A DNA stretch of 64,000 nucleotides from Chelydra serpentina (GCA_037349315.1 JBAIAC010000004.1:43093001-43157000), one strand, 5' to 3'; numbered from the stretch's first letter, positions 22,776-34,766 are shown. Made by a program: numbers and translations. Notes: a model not told the origin generated them from the sequence alone.

Positions 22776-23935
22776 CTAAAGTACAAACACACACACAAAA
22801 AAGAAAAAAAAAAAGTTTCTTTCCACTGTACTCCAACCGTCTCTCTAAACCAGCGTTAGCATCCTTGACACATTCTCAGACTCAAAGGTGGCTTAGAATA
22901 AATGGGGCCTGGTGCTTCCATGGCTTTTGCCACTGCTTCCCCCTCAAAATATTATGGATTTTTTGAACTTCCTTCCCAGTGCCTACTCCAGAAAAATGTA
23001 CATTTGGAAAATGTTTGAGATCTACTGTTGAAAATGACTACATATTATTACTGTTTCACCACCTTCCCAAATGACTATCTTCAGCTCTTAACCTTTTCCT
23101 CAGACTCAAGGTAGGAATAGCAAAAGTGCTTACACTGGTCTCTCTTCCCATTCAAGTCAGAGTTTTACCATTGACTTCAACGGAATCAGAGTTAGGCCAG
23201 TGCTGACCATTTTTGAAAATGTTAGTTTCTCAGGACCAAATTTTCAAACGTGTGCCTGTAAATTGTGTGTATTCTTTTGTGTGTACAAAAGTACACACGT
23301 AGTTTAAAAAATGTAGCCCTCACTGATTCACTCCTGGTTCAGGCTCTCTCAGGCCACCAGACTTGAATAACAAAGACTTTAATGAACCCCTACTCAACCA
23401 TGGTACTTTGCTAAAGAAGATGCTCAGAGACTGACCACTTATTAATCTACTACCAGATTCACAGTTCTCTTCTGTTTTTTTGAAAATCAATGGTTATGAA
23501 TTGAAATTCACAGCATGTTGTTTCACTGGATTTATTCTAACAAAACAGCTCTCCAAAAGTGTGTCTACATTATCTACTGGTTTGTTCAAGTTTTTGGGGA
23601 GGGGCTTTTCTAACGTATTTGTAAAGTAAAGGGACAAAAATTGCCCATTGATCCTGGAAATCTGTGGGGGAAAGACTCTTCAGAGGCTGGGGCAGTCCAC
23701 TGGAATGGTGCTTGCCTGCATGCTTCTCCACTAGGCGCTCCTTTAGAAGCAAAGCTGATTTACCCCCTGCTTCCTGGTAGAATGGCTCAGTGTATACTTG
23801 GTCTATCCAGGTTGCCAGCTGAGAACACAGATGGCAAAGCCGAGTGCCTGACTATGCAGCATGGACTGCGTTGTTATTGCTTTTTTTGAGACTAGGATGG
23901 GGCTTCCCTCGCAACCTGTGGCCTAGAAGGAAGGA
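22776..23935. other. intron of the flippase gene, upstream of the exon
   Basis: The first 55 bases are the pyrimidine tract of the exon acceptor (purine-rich on the plus strand). Around 23164-23200 is a fragment of the palindromic repeat word TTGACTTCAACGGAATCAGA. No other exon found. Confidence 0.5.
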
Positions 23936-24260
23936 CTCAGAGTTGCCAACTCTCATGATTTTGTCATGAATCTCATGATAATTATTCTTTTCCTTAAAGC
24001 CCCAGCTCCTGGAGTCAAGTGGATATGTGATGATTTCAGTCTTCATCGTTAAAGACAAAATAAGTTTCTAGCCTTTGTAACTGTGGAGAAAGCTTCCAAA
24101 TGTGATCCCTGTGCACCCTAAAGGCACAAAAAGCATAAGGCAAATAAAAAGAACACCAAATCTATTATCTGTACATAATCTCATGATTTTAAAGCCAATC
24201 TCATTATTTTTGGTGAGCCTAATTCATGATTTTTGAACATTTGGGGTTGGCAGTACTGAT
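23936..24260. mobile_element. old TIR DNA element
   Basis: The left edge GAGTTGCCAACTCTCATGAT and the right edge (GGGGTTGGCAGTACTG, whose complement contains GCCAACCCC) are inverted. Internal CTCATGATTTT words recur at 23961, 24180 and 24222. No target duplication is visible and there is no coding capacity. Probably an ancient hAT-like MITE. Confidence 0.5.
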
Positions 24261-24954
24261 GGTTTGCTGCCTCCATTGCCTCCAGAGGGATTTCTAGCAC
24301 CAACTGCATCTCACATTTTCTGTAAGCAATGCCCATTCTGGTATGATCTCAAAATACACAGTGTTGCGAAACAAAGTATCCTTTTTTGCTCATCCCAGAG
24401 CTGTGAAGCTTTAAAAACTGGTGCCAACGTAACTGTCAAATATGTGTCTCAGTGAATTCATGCTTAGATGTGCTTCCTTTCTTTGTATGCTGGTCTACAG
24501 GAAATAGGTACCATTTCTCTCTATCTAATATGAACAATACTGGAGCAGGATTATATCTGTCAAATGAAAATACTATATTTATGTCTCATTGTAATCCATT
24601 CATTGTTTTATGAACCCACATTTCTCCAGGGAGAGCTACAAATCCACAAGCAGTTGCTGAGTGCTGCATTTTCAATTTGTATCTCTGATTTAACAGACAG
24701 ATGTAAAAAAATAAATGTAGCCAAACTGCTCCCTACAGACTACACATCTGCTGGTACTGAAGAACACAAATTACTCCAGTTAAGTTCAGCATTAACATAC
24801 GGTCAGGATTTCCCCTACACATTCACCTTATGGGATAATATGGCTTTGTGGTTGGGGTTAATCAAAACATATGGAGACCAGAACATCCACACCTTTTGGA
24901 AGATGGAGACAAACCTGCAGACCAATTTTCTACAATAGGAGGTAAAATCAGTAA
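24261..24954. other. no gene seen
   Basis: A 124-codon plus frame (24564-24938) has no recognised domain, no splice or Kozak support and no repeat identity. Treated as chance. Confidence 0.35.
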
Positions 24955-24959
24955 AACTC

Positions 24960-25270
24960 CATCTACGCTACAAATTCAGCTGAGGATATGTCTACACTGC
25001 AACCAGATGTGTGACTGTAGCACATGTAGACATATGCAAGCTAGCTTTGGTCTAGCTACCTCAAATAACAGTAGCAGAGAAACCACAGCAGCACGGGCAT
25101 CAGCATTGGCTGGACCTTGAGTACATACCCAGGATCCTGGGCTGGCTTGCATAAACTGTACTACTGCCTATGCAGTATGCTGCCACAGCTTCACTGTTAT
25201 TATTCAAGCTAGCTAGATCAAAGCATCTCAGGTATGTCTACATGTGCTAGAATTACACCTCTGATTGTAG
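24960..25270. mobile_element. old TIR/hairpin element
   Basis: GTAGCACATGTAGACATATG near 25017 is inverted relative to GTATGTCTACATGTGCTAG near 25231, and the left edge GGATATGTCTACACTGCAA has the TCTACACT word common to MITE ends. A 37-bp piece of its right part is repeated at 26516-26555. Confidence 0.5.
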
Positions 25271-25282
25271 CATAAACTCTGA

Positions 25283-25577
25283 GGCTACGTCCACACTACC
25301 CGCCTGATTCGGCGGGGAGTGATCAATGTTCTGGGATCGATTTATCGTGTCTCGTCTAGACGCAATAAATCGATCCCAGAACCACTCCCCGTCGACATCG
25401 GAACTCCAGCTCAGCGAGTGGAGGAAGCGCTGTCGACGGGGGAGCCTGGCTGCTGCTGTGTGAACCGGGGTAAGTCCTTTTAAAAATTGATCTAAGATAT
25501 TCGACTTCAGCTACATTATTCACGTAGCTGAAATTGCGTATCTTAGATCGATCCCCCTCCCTAGTGTGGACCAGCCC
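25283..25577 (-). mobile_element. multi-hairpin Harbinger-type MITE, copy B
   Basis: The 295-bp element is flanked by TGA on both sides (25280-25282 and 25578-25580). The ends are GGCTACGTCCACACTA and GGGCTGGTCCACACTA (read inward). Three stem-loops are visible: TTCTGGGATCGATTTATCG with its complement (25329-25382), CCCCGTCGAC with GTCGACGGGG (25387-25442), and CTTCAGCTAC with GTAGCTGAA (25505-25535). Opposite orientation to copies A and C. Confidence 0.85.
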
Positions 25578-26514
25578 TGAGTTAGGGGCCCAGGTACACC
25601 ATAGAACACCACTGAAATCAATGACTGCTTAAGTGTAAATGAAGGTACAATTGTCTTCTATCCCTATTATATATGCAGCAATGTTTTCTCATGCATCTTG
25701 CCACCAAATAAATAAAAAACAATGACAGAAGTATGAGGGGTTTTTTATGTATTACGGATTCTTCACTTCCTGTCCTAAACTGTTGCTAAGCTTCTGTGCC
25801 CTGTGAAAACAGTTGACAAGCTTCACCCTAGAGGCTGGTGTGTTTTAGAGATGAATGAAGTGATTCATGTGTATAATTTATACATCAATTTGTTGTAGAA
25901 TGCTGAGAGATCCTCTTGGATGAAAGGTGAAGAATAAATGTAAGACAGTCATCATTACATGCATACAGTATACACATACTGGCAACCACTATGATTTTCT
26001 GTGGGAGTGCTGAGATCTTCAAGTTCCCAGTTAGACAAATAGATTGCAAATGTAAATTTCTTCAATATTCTGAAATATCACAGAAATCACTTTCTATGGG
26101 GATTTCACTTTCCAACTGATATATATGTAAACACACTCATTCCCACAGTTTGCCAGACTGCTAACAATCCTGCAGAAGAGGAAAATGCCTGCACTGCACT
26201 TTAGAATAGTTTGATGCGAAATGGGGACGTCTTCTATTTCACAGATCTTGTCAGAGTCAAATATGCTTGTAATATAGGGTTTTTTTCTTTTGAGGTTAGT
26301 GTAGGATTTACATATTTCACTCCTCAGATGCTTAACTGAACATGAAAAAAGTTATTTCCACACCAATCTAAAACAGAAACAGCCATGCTACCATCACTAG
26401 TGAAAATCTATTCTGGGGTTTTGTTTTTTAGTTTTGTGGCAACAAATATGTTGCCACACTCATTTTCAGGACTTTGGCTTTGGCACAATTTACGGCTAAA
26501 GCTTGAACCATTTT

Positions 26515-26735
26515 TCAGGTAGGTCTGCATGTGCTAGAATTACACCTCTAATCGTCGGAGCCCTGGGTGCATAGGACCCCAGTAATGAGCGAGCGTTGAG
26601 AGAATATGGAATTGGTCAACGCTTTGCTCGGCTGATGTGGCAACTCATGGTGTCGGAGGCCACCAGGTGGTCGAGGGACATCTATCTAGAACACATCGAC
26701 AATACCAGGAGGTATGAGCTGGAGTGCCGATGAGA
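26515..26735 (+). other. GC-rich island with 52-codon open stretch, unknown
   Basis: A 37-bp TIR-element fragment (from 26516) is followed by a GC-rich segment open on the plus strand from 26575 to 26730. It contains YGIGQRFARLMWQLM and SEATRWSRDIYLEHID. I do not recognise it. It stands out by base composition from the AT-rich flanks and has an abrupt left join. It might be a transposon or other inserted coding remnant, or chance: 52 open codons are not rare. No function is claimed. Confidence 0.3.
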
Positions 26736-26739
26736 AGCG

Positions 26740-29390
26740 CAGTCGGGAAAGTAACTGAAATACTTCCCTGATGCATTGTATTTTCTAATTGGACAACCTA
26801 CCCTAAATTCTCAATTACCAAGGGACAATTTTCACTCAATGATATATGTGCTTTCCACAACCAATTCTCTGTATAACTTTTCATGAGTGATGTATCCGAA
26901 TACTTGGTTGCTAATATCTAAACTGTATTGTAAAATGTATTCACTTAAATTTGGGTTATTGGTGATTATGCACTATCTTATGACTTTTAAAACAAACCTT
27001 GTATTGTGTATAATCTACGCACTAGACCCAGATGTACAGACACTCTTTTCTTAACCTGTGTATTGTATAATTTTTTAACATTAGCTTTAGTAAAATATTT
27101 ACACTAAAAAGATTAAATGTAATAGCAATGGGAAAAGTGAGCATTTTGTTTATTTACCTGTGGCTCTCTCTACTATTTACAATCTGTTGTTTTGAGTTTA
27201 AAAATGTTTACAAATTATTAATAGTTTCCATTACAGCACCTTTTGTTCAAAGCTTTCTAAGTACTTTTAAGAATGTATCTGTGACTTCAGAACAGAAAAA
27301 CTTGCTGTTCATTCTATCTTAAATAAGGTTGGCGTTCTATAGACAGAAGAAAATACACCAAGGTTTCAAGTTCTGTACACTCACCAACTGATTATTTTCA
27401 TTCACAACACTGAGTGACCTTGATATGACCTTCCATGGAGACAGATAGCAAATACACTATACTTAGTAGCAAGAGAGACATGGATGCTGCATACTGTTGC
27501 TTGCCAGATGAGTAATGAGAACTGCCTGAAAATTAAGGCAGTATTTTGAGTCATCTCAAGTTCACAAACTGCCTGCTTAGTTAGCTCCTAAATGTCAGTG
27601 ATTAGGTCAACAATTTATACAAATAAAAATGACCTGAAGCGTAAACATTTCCAGAAGTCTAGCCAAACTGTACCAGCCAATTTGCTGAGGTAATTCTACC
27701 AAGGGACAGAGACATCTGTCTCAAATGATTTCTGAATCTTAACTTAAAGCCGTCTGAACCCTAATAAAAATTGCAGTCAGTAATGCAGTATTAGCACATT
27801 TATTTTTGTGTACACCTTTAATCGAGTCTGAAAAGTGATGGAGAACAGCATTTCACAGTTCAAAGGTCAAATACATCCCTGCCGTAATGCCACTGAAGTC
27901 AGTGAAGTTACACTAAGGGTGAATTTGGTCTTATGTCTTGAATGAACGTCTTGGAGGTTAAGACAGACATAAAAACAGTCTGTGACTGCATGTAACTTAC
28001 AGGTAAGATTCAGGCATCCTTACTCACACTGAATAGCACCAGACTCTACAAGCAGCCCCACTAAGGTAAGTAGCACTAATTGCAAGATGAAGTACTGCTT
28101 AACATGAATAAGTGTGGCACAATCTGGGCCTAATTCAACAGTCTTTCTGCAGCTTGGGAAAGTAAGCAGTAGTGAGAAGGGCAGATGGACCTGGTTGGAG
28201 GTTGGAAGTAGCAGGGGCTACTCAGTGCCAATACCTGAAGTCTAGAAGGCATGCAGGGACAGTCAAGAGGAGTGAATTTATGCTTCTTATTCACTTCTAT
28301 GCCCCTCCATGGCAGCATAGACTAGGTCACAAACTGGCCCTATAATACCCTGGTGAAGGCCATGATCTGATTTCACAACAGGGGGATATAAAAGAAAGAC
28401 AATACACTGAGTAAAACATTTCTCTGGGAGAATTAACTCTCTTTCTCCTGTTTTAACAATAGGAATTGGAGGGGGGGGGGGGATGGGTCAGAAGGCAAAA
28501 GCAGCTGGGATGTGCAAGTTGACAGCAAGGGTGGATGTGGTGCGCCTGAGTAGTGAGGCTGAAAGTAGAGCAAGAGTGGGGAGAGAAATGGCAGGAGAGA
28601 TGTCCAGGGAGGAGGAAATTGGAGGGTATGGCAAAGCAGAGAATGAGTAATGACACTGTTGGAAGAAGCAGGAGAAGAAAGGAGGGAGAATAGGTGAAAC
28701 GTGGGTGGGAGGAGTCAGGTGGGCAGAATTCTGATTGTCTGAAAGAGCCTGAAATGCCATGCCAGCCAGCTGGGAGGAGTGAAGAGCTACTTAAAATGTG
28801 GCGAGACGAGAGGAGCTGCTTCCTAGCTAGCTTTCTATAAACCAAGGGGTCCGGCACTCCTGGAGAACTAACATGGCAAATCAGAACTAAGGAGCAAAAT
28901 ACCAAACTGGAACCAAATCACAGGTTATACTGTGTTTAATTTTAATGTGTTGTGCTATTCTTGCTGTATGGAGTAATTGGTAGCTTGAGGGATATGGAAT
29001 ACTGTGTTCTATGCCTTCTTCATTTCTATTACTGAATAAACTACTTCCTCCATCAAACTGTAAGGAATTAGCTTTAAGACCTCATGGTATGATGTGCTTA
29101 TACTCTCCCAGTGTACTCAAACTACAACAAACTCAATCCAGGAAAAATGAGGGCATGTTTTGGGAAGGATTAGCAATTTTGTCTACTGTAAAAATTGTAG
29201 TATGCAATTATAACAATCTCCAATAATTCAGTGCACACAGTATGGGTCTATTTTTGATGACTGCTTCACATCATATATGCAATAGCAAGAACAGGAATTC
29301 ATGTTAACCCTAAGAACACCTATCGTTAAGATTCTAAGGGTTCAGCAGCAGTTGAGAAAGATCATTCCTAAACATTTGTTTTTTCCATAC
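26740..29390. other. no gene seen; palindromic-repeat scrap and purine tract
   Basis: At 27866-27945 is a degraded palindromic repeat (CAAATACATCCCTG to GGGTGAATTTGGTC). At 28466-28700 is a purine-rich tract starting with a run of G; it produces a spurious 150-codon minus frame. No exon or transposon protein seen. Confidence 0.35.
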
Positions 29391-29395
29391 TTGGA

Positions 29396-29556
29396 ATGCA
29401 TCAGAACATCCAAATCCTGAGCTTATACGAAGAAGGGCCACACATGATCCGAGGAATGGAAAACCTGTCCTATGAAAGGAGACTCAAGGAGCTTGGTTTG
29501 TTTACCTTAACCAAAAGAAGGCTGAGTGGAGATATGATTGCTCTCTTTAAATATAT
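29396..29556 (+). mobile_element. CR1 fragment, cut at a rearrangement breakpoint
   Basis: The text ACACATGATCCGAGGAATGG, then GGAGACTCAAGGAGCTTGG and AGAAGGCTGAGTGGAGATAT, is the CR1 3' region also seen at 42003 onward. It stops at AAATATAT and passes directly into Harbinger-2 transposase sequence, not into the expected CAGAGGGATAAATACC. Confidence 0.75.
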
Positions 29557-30144
29557 ATTTCTATGGTGCTGCAAGCACTAGTGGACCATAAAGGATGTTT
29601 TACCAACATCAACGTTGGATGGCCGGGCAAGGTTCATGATGCTCGTGTTTTCAAAAACTCTGGTCTGTTTAGACGGCTGCAAGAGGGTGTTTATTTCCCG
29701 GACCGCAAAATAAGTGTTGGGGATGTGGAGATGCCTATAGTGATCCTCGGGGACCCAGCCTACCCGCTAATGCCCTGGCTCATGAAGCCATACACAGGAG
29801 CCCTGGACACTGAAAAGGAGCTCTTCAACTACCGGCTGAGCAAGTGCAGAATGGTGGTGGAGTGTGCTTTTGGCCGTCTGAAGGGGAGATGGAGAAGCTT
29901 ACTTACTCGCTCCGATCTCAGCCAAACAAATATCCCCATTGTGATTGCAGCGTGCTGTGTGCTCCACAATCTCGGTGAGAGCAAGGGGGAGACGTTTATG
30001 GCGGGGTGGGAGGTTGAGGCAAATCGCCTGGCTGCTGATTACGCTCAGCCGGACACCAGGGCGATTAGAAGATCACAGTGGGACGCGCTGCGCATCCGGG
30101 AAGCTTTGAAAGCTAGCTTCCAGAGCGAGCAGGGTAACCAGTGA
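29557..30144 (+). pseudogene. Harbinger-2 transposase, C-terminal half
   Basis: A clean 193-codon frame (29563-30144) corresponds to Harbinger-1 transposase from MVLQALVDH to the C terminus. It holds the second catalytic Asp (LGDPAYPLMPWLMKPYTG) and, 35 residues later, the catalytic Glu in VVECAFGRLKGRW. The N-terminal half lies at 31601-32268 on the opposite strand. The ATG at 29563 is an internal Met of the parent protein, not a true start. It lacks the first catalytic Asp and cannot act alone. Confidence 0.9.
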
Positions 30145-30945
30145 CTGTTACGCTTGTTTAAACAGAACTGAACCTGCCCCCGTTTGTTTACCCAGTTTCT
30201 GTTGCCTATCCTCTCCAATTACCAACCCCCTTCCCCCCCCTTCATTCAATGCTTTAAAAGTATAATAAAGGAAACATTGTTTATTAAAACCATCTTTATT
30301 AATGATTTCTCGGTTAAGGGCTTAACCTGGGACGCATACTGCGGTTGGGGAGCGGGTGGAGTGTTGGAAAGGACGCTTCCAAACTCGGGGAATGACAGGC
30401 TCCTGCTCCCAGAGGAGTCCGCAGTGCTGGACTGCTTGTTTCAAGGGAGCCTGCAACCCCTCCTATTCGCAACTGTGTGTGGTGGGGCCTGTGAGACTTT
30501 TTGGCTGTGGATTGCGGCCACAGATCCCCTGCTGCATGGATCTGTCATACAGGCTATCGCCGGCCGCAAAAGATCTGCAGCCACTCTCCCCCACCAGAAA
30601 GTCACAGAGCCCCCCCCCCCATAGAGAACATGAAAACCCCCTCCCAGAATGACAAGTGTGCCCAGTGCATGCAATGCGAGTGTGACTTTCTGTTGAACCT
30701 TTCCCCCTGTCTGTACCCTGGTTCAGGCGCCTGTCATCTCTAATTACAAACTCCCTTACCCACTCCCCCAAAACCAAACGGTCCTGTGAAAGAAAGTAAA
30801 GGAAACAGCACTGTACAGAACAAACATTTTTTTTATTAAGAGGAGCATAGTTTTGAGATGAAACTTGGACGGGGACTGTGGTGGGGTGCGGTTGGAGGGA
30901 AGGAAAGGACCCATCTAAATTTTTGGGAATGAGAGCCTTCTGCTA
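30145..30945 (+). mobile_element. Harbinger-2 downstream region
   Basis: This follows the transposase stop with a poly(A) signal (AATAAA near 30264) and CpG-containing sequence of Harbinger character. A poly-C run lies near 30610. No Myb/SANT frame and no right-hand inverted end are visible, so that part of Harbinger-2 is probably deleted. The transition to L1 is near 30945. Confidence 0.5.
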
Positions 30946-31606
30946 AAAGGGAGGACATTCATCTTTACCAGTGCTATCCTATCCAGCCAAGAAATTTCAT
31001 ACTTGTTCCATTCCTCCAAGTCTTATTTTATTCCACAGTGAAAGGCAGTTTGCCTTAAAAAGATATTTGTTTCTTCACAATATTTATTCCTAAATATTTT
31101 AAGATTTCTTTACCCGTTTAAACTTATGTAGCTGATAGCAGTTTTTTTTGACCCTTTCAGGAATATTAATTCCTAAAATGTTAGATTTACTGTAATTTAT
31201 TTTGAAGCCTGATACCTGCCCAAATGTCAAAGCCAATTGTACTATAATTTTTAATGGGTCTTCTGGATCCTGCAAATATAACAGGATGTCGTCAGCATGC
31301 AAAGCTATTTTGAGTTAATCCAGGAGACATTTTGATGCCCCTTTCTAAGGGGCTGTTTATCACATTTATTGCAGATGGCCCCATTGCCAGAGCAAACAGA
31401 AGGCATAAAGGGCAACCCTGTCTCATACCCTTAAATAACTTAAAAGGAGGGGATTGTTGACTGTCAACCAAAGCAGACACATGAGGATGCATATACATGG
31501 TCAATATGCCCATAGAAGACTAATTACCCAAATCAAACCTTACCAAAATCTGTCTAAGGTATTCCCACGCCAACCGGTCAAAGGCTTTCTAAGCATCCAA
31601 AGAAAA
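30946..31606 (-). pseudogene. L1-like reverse transcriptase fragment
   Basis: From 31606 downward on the minus strand the frames read LDA, stop, KAFDRLAWEYL, then FKGMRQGCPLCLLFALAMGP, HADDILLYLQD (the YADD box, with His for the first residue), FGQVSGFKINYSKSNILGI, and finally words resembling NKYEISWLGRIALVKMNV. This is the palm and thumb of an L1/Tx1-type reverse transcriptase, with several stops. It is joined at 31601-31606 to Harbinger-2 sequence. Confidence 0.8.
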
Positions 31607-32268
31607 ATAGCCCTTACGGTTAATGTACTGGCTGCCCTGGTGCTCCGGTCCCAGGATAGGGATGTGTGTCCCATCAATAGCCCCGCCGCAGTTTGGGAAT
31701 CCCATAGCGGAAAAACCATCTATGATCACCTGCACGTCTCCAAGGGTCACTACCTTTGAGAGCAGCAGGTCAACGATTGCATGGGCTACCTGCATCACAG
31801 CAACCCCCATGGTAGACTTGCCCACTCCAAATTGATTCGCGACTGACCGGTAGCTGTCAGGGCTACGGCCACTCGCTTCTGGATAGTCAGGGCAGCTCGC
31901 ATCCGGGTGTCTTGGCGCTTCAGGGCAGGGGACAGCAACTCACAAAGTTCCAGGAAAGTGCCCTTACACATCCGAAAGTTTCGCAGCCAGACCTGCAGCA
32001 CTATGCGGTCCCACCAGTCAGTGCTTGTTTCCCTTGCCCAGAATCGCCGTTCCACAGGATCAATGTGCCCCATTGCCATCATGATGTCTACGGGCCGGGG
32101 TCCGGTGCTTTGCGAGAGGACTGTGCCCCTCTCAGAGTTCATGTCCTCCCAGAGCTTCCGTTGCCTCCTCGCCCGATTTATCTGCATCTGCCTCTGGAAA
32201 AGGTGGACGATAAGGCACGAGGTGTTGACAACGGACAGAACAGCAGCAATAATCGTGGAGGGCTCCAT
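31601..32268 (-). pseudogene. Harbinger-2 transposase, N-terminal half
   Basis: Read from ATG at 32268 downward: VERRFWARETSTDWWDRIVL, FRMCKGTFLELCELLSPALK and QKRVAVAL. A frameshifting deletion near 31858 removes about 17 bases relative to Harbinger-1 (WKLATP region). Then follow GVGKSTMGV and the first catalytic Asp in GGAIDGTHIPI, ending NRKGYFS. The next parental residues (MVLQ onward) are at 29563 on the plus strand. Confidence 0.88.
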
Positions 32269-32643
32269 GCTCGCTGTCCTGTGGCGTCCGAGCTGTCAAT
32301 CACCGGAAAAGGGCGCGAATTAATTGCCCGCTGGCGCTTTCACGTAGGGAGGGCGGGAGTGTGGGTCAAATGACGACATTTACCTATAACCACCCTCGAC
32401 ACATTTTTGGCCCCAGAAGGCACTGCGGGCTACACCCAGAATTCCAGTGGGCAGCAGGGACTGCGGGAACTGTGGGATAGCTACCCACAGTACACCGCTT
32501 GAATGTCGACGCTTGCCCCGTTACTGTGGACTCACAAATTCGATTTAATGTCCTTGCTGTGGATTCGCACGATCGACTTTGCAATATCGGTTTCACAAGT
32601 TCGGTTTAAGAAAAATCGAACTAGTCTCGTAGTGTAGACATAC
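32269..32643 (-). mobile_element. Harbinger-2 5' non-coding end
   Basis: The plus-strand sequence ends GTAGTGTAGACATACCAC, which read inward is GTGGTATGTCTACACTAC, the TCTACACTA type of end seen in the MITEs. Next to it are repeated TTCGATTT/AAATCGAA words. The opposite end of the element was not found, so no target duplication can be checked. Confidence 0.65.
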
Positions 32644-32645
32644 CA

Positions 32646-33640
32646 CAAGTTAAAAAGAAATTTAGGTAATCAAAAAATAAATCACCCATTCATTCAGACC
32701 ACTTTAGCAGTTCCGGACAAATTTTTCAAATTCCTGCTGCTTAGCCCTTCTCCCTTAGCCACTTTCTGTAATAATCAGGAATTTATCTCTAGGAAATACC
32801 AACATATCTATTCATTGTGAGGAAGCGCTGTGATTATTCAGTTTGGACAGCTATTCCTGGGTCCTGATTTGAAATCATATCAAGAGATATGTAATAATGT
32901 AAATAATTTAAAGCTCCCACATTTTCAATATTTACAAGTCAAACATTTTATGGTGAAATCTGGATTTCCTATCTAGACCGTTAGCCCCGTTTGAGGAATA
33001 GACTCAGGAGCAAGCTGGATCAAAGGGTTTAATTTCTAAAACATATGCAATTTTGACTGAAAAGATGTTGATAAAAAAAACTCAGATGAAAAGATGGAAG
33101 AGAGATTTGGATAAAGAAATTGATTGGGAACAGTGTGTCTCTATCCGGGAAAGGGGATAAACATCTTTAATTTGTATCACTCATGAAGAATATTCTTATA
33201 AATTACTGTATAGATGGCATTGGATACCAGTAAATATCCATCATATTTTTGCTACTAGAGAGTTGCTCTGTTGAAGGGTTTGTGGGGAAAAAGGAACATA
33301 CATGCACATGTGGTGGTTGTAACCAGGAATTAGACAGCCTGAGGAAGAAATTATCAAAGCAATTCATCTTATAACAAAATGCCGGCTTCCTAGAGATTCC
33401 CTGACCTGCTTACTCAATGCTCCAGTAAAGAATCTACATTTTAAATAGAATGACAAATTAATTTATTTTTACCGTTAGGAGCAAGATTTTGTATTTCACA
33501 TAATTGGAAAAATGCAACTCTTCCTCCTTGGAATTGTGGTATAGTAAAATATGCATTGTCCTTGTCCCTGAAAATCTTTTATACTAAGTATGTACACAAG
33601 AGAAGTGCCAAAATATGAATAAAATTCAGAAATTTGGTCA
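32646..33640 (+). pseudogene. L1-like ORF2 C-terminal fragment
   Basis: Plus-strand frames give CGEKGTYMHMWW at 33281-33316, the C-terminal Cys/His region typical of L1/Tx1 ORF2, then CRLPRDSLTCLLNAPVKN. Upstream text (32980-33260) matches the preceding region with many stops. Together with the minus-strand RT at 30946-31606 it probably derives from one L1 insertion that was broken up. Confidence 0.65.
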
Positions 33641-33644
33641 CCCT

Positions 33645-33855
33645 AATAATATATGGAGATATGCCTATCTCATAGAACTGGAAGGGCCTTGAAAGGTCAT
33701 TGAGTCCAGTCTCCTACCTTCACTAGCAGGACCAAGTACTGTCCCCCGACATATTTTTACCCCAAATCCCTAAATAGCCCCCTCAAGGATTGAACTCACA
33801 ACCCTGGATTTAGCAGGCCAATACTCAAACCCCTGAGCTACCCCTCCCCCCACCC
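33645..33855 (-). mobile_element. tRNA-derived SINE, minus strand
   Basis: Same subfamily as 17139-17340: B box complement GGATTGAACTCACAACC at 33787-33803, GTAGCTCAGGGG-type head near 33840, and the CTGTCCCCCGACATATTTTT/AAGGTCATTGAGTCCAGT tail. Confidence 0.85.
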
Positions 33856-34595
33856 TTTGTAGTGTATTCAGAGGAGGAGGGCTCCCCAGCCAGCAAGCCA
33901 TTATCTTTAGTCAGATTCTTTGAATATTAACCTGATCCTGACTAAGTGATAAGAACATAACATAAGAACATGATGCAGTATGTTACAGTTTTATTGTAAC
34001 AGACTTAATAAAAAATGTAAAAATAAAATACAAGAAAAGAAAGAATTCCTACTCTCTCTCCTTCCATCCCCTCTCTTGCCCCACCTCTGTAAGCTTTCTC
34101 TTGCTCCCAAATACAGAATATGACCTCTTCCACCCATCTGACCACCTGAAGGGTTGAAACGGATTTCTACTCCCCTAAATGAATGGAGACAACCTCCTGT
34201 CCCTGCCCATTGCCTAGTTCTCTGCCAAGAAGTCCTCTCTTCCTGCCCTCTGCTGTCTCTTGATGCTACCTGTACCATAGGTGCAGACTCCGTGGGTGCT
34301 CCAGGGCTGACTGAAGAACAGATGCTGTGACTCCTTCTCTGTCTCCCTTTCCTCTGCTACCTAGTCAGTGCTCCCTCCCATTTGCTCTTTTCTTCCTCTC
34401 CCCCCCTGTCACGCTTGTTAGGAAAGGAGGACCTGAGTACATGGCGGGTATTGACTGGCTGGTAAGTGAAGATGAGGAGAGAGACTCAGTCACTAACCTT
34501 AGTCAAACATGGAGAAATCAACAGGGAGTCCACGGAGCCAAATAAGATGCCTGAAAAGTGGAGCCTCATGTCAAAAGCAACAAATGAGCCAGGCC
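33856..34595. other. no gene seen; C/T-rich repeat-like DNA
   Basis: Positions 34020-34420 are pyrimidine-rich and include GCAGACTCCGTGGGTGCTCC near 34283, a word common in repeats. No frame with a domain. Confidence 0.3.
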
Positions 34596-34758
34596 CACCG
34601 TTCCCTCTAAGCTGTGCGCGTGTGCGCGCGCACACAGATTCTAAACGCCGTGCACACGGCGAAACACCGTGCGCACAAAAATTTGCACAGAAGCACAACA
34701 GTTTGCACAGAAGAAATTTTTTGCGCACACGGCCTGTCAAAAATTAGAGGGAACATTG
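34596..34758. mobile_element. 163-bp hAT MITE, copy 1
   Basis: Flanked by a perfect 8-bp duplication GCCAGGCC (34588-34595 and 34759-34766). The ends are CACCGTTCCCTCTAAG and CAATGTTCCCTCTAAT (read inward), so the shared core is GTTCCCTCTAA. The interior is rich in GTGCGCAC words. About 93% identical to the copy at 39216. Confidence 0.9.
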
Positions 34759-34766
34759 GCCAGGCC

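Noticed and set aside
28453..28905. 150-codon minus frame
   Set aside because: Produced by a purine-rich tract on the plus strand; composition artefact with no domain.
30946..33640. L1 twin-priming as the explanation for opposite L1 orientations
   Set aside because: It does not account for the transposase halves being in opposite orientation on both sides of the RT fragment; a later inversion explains both.
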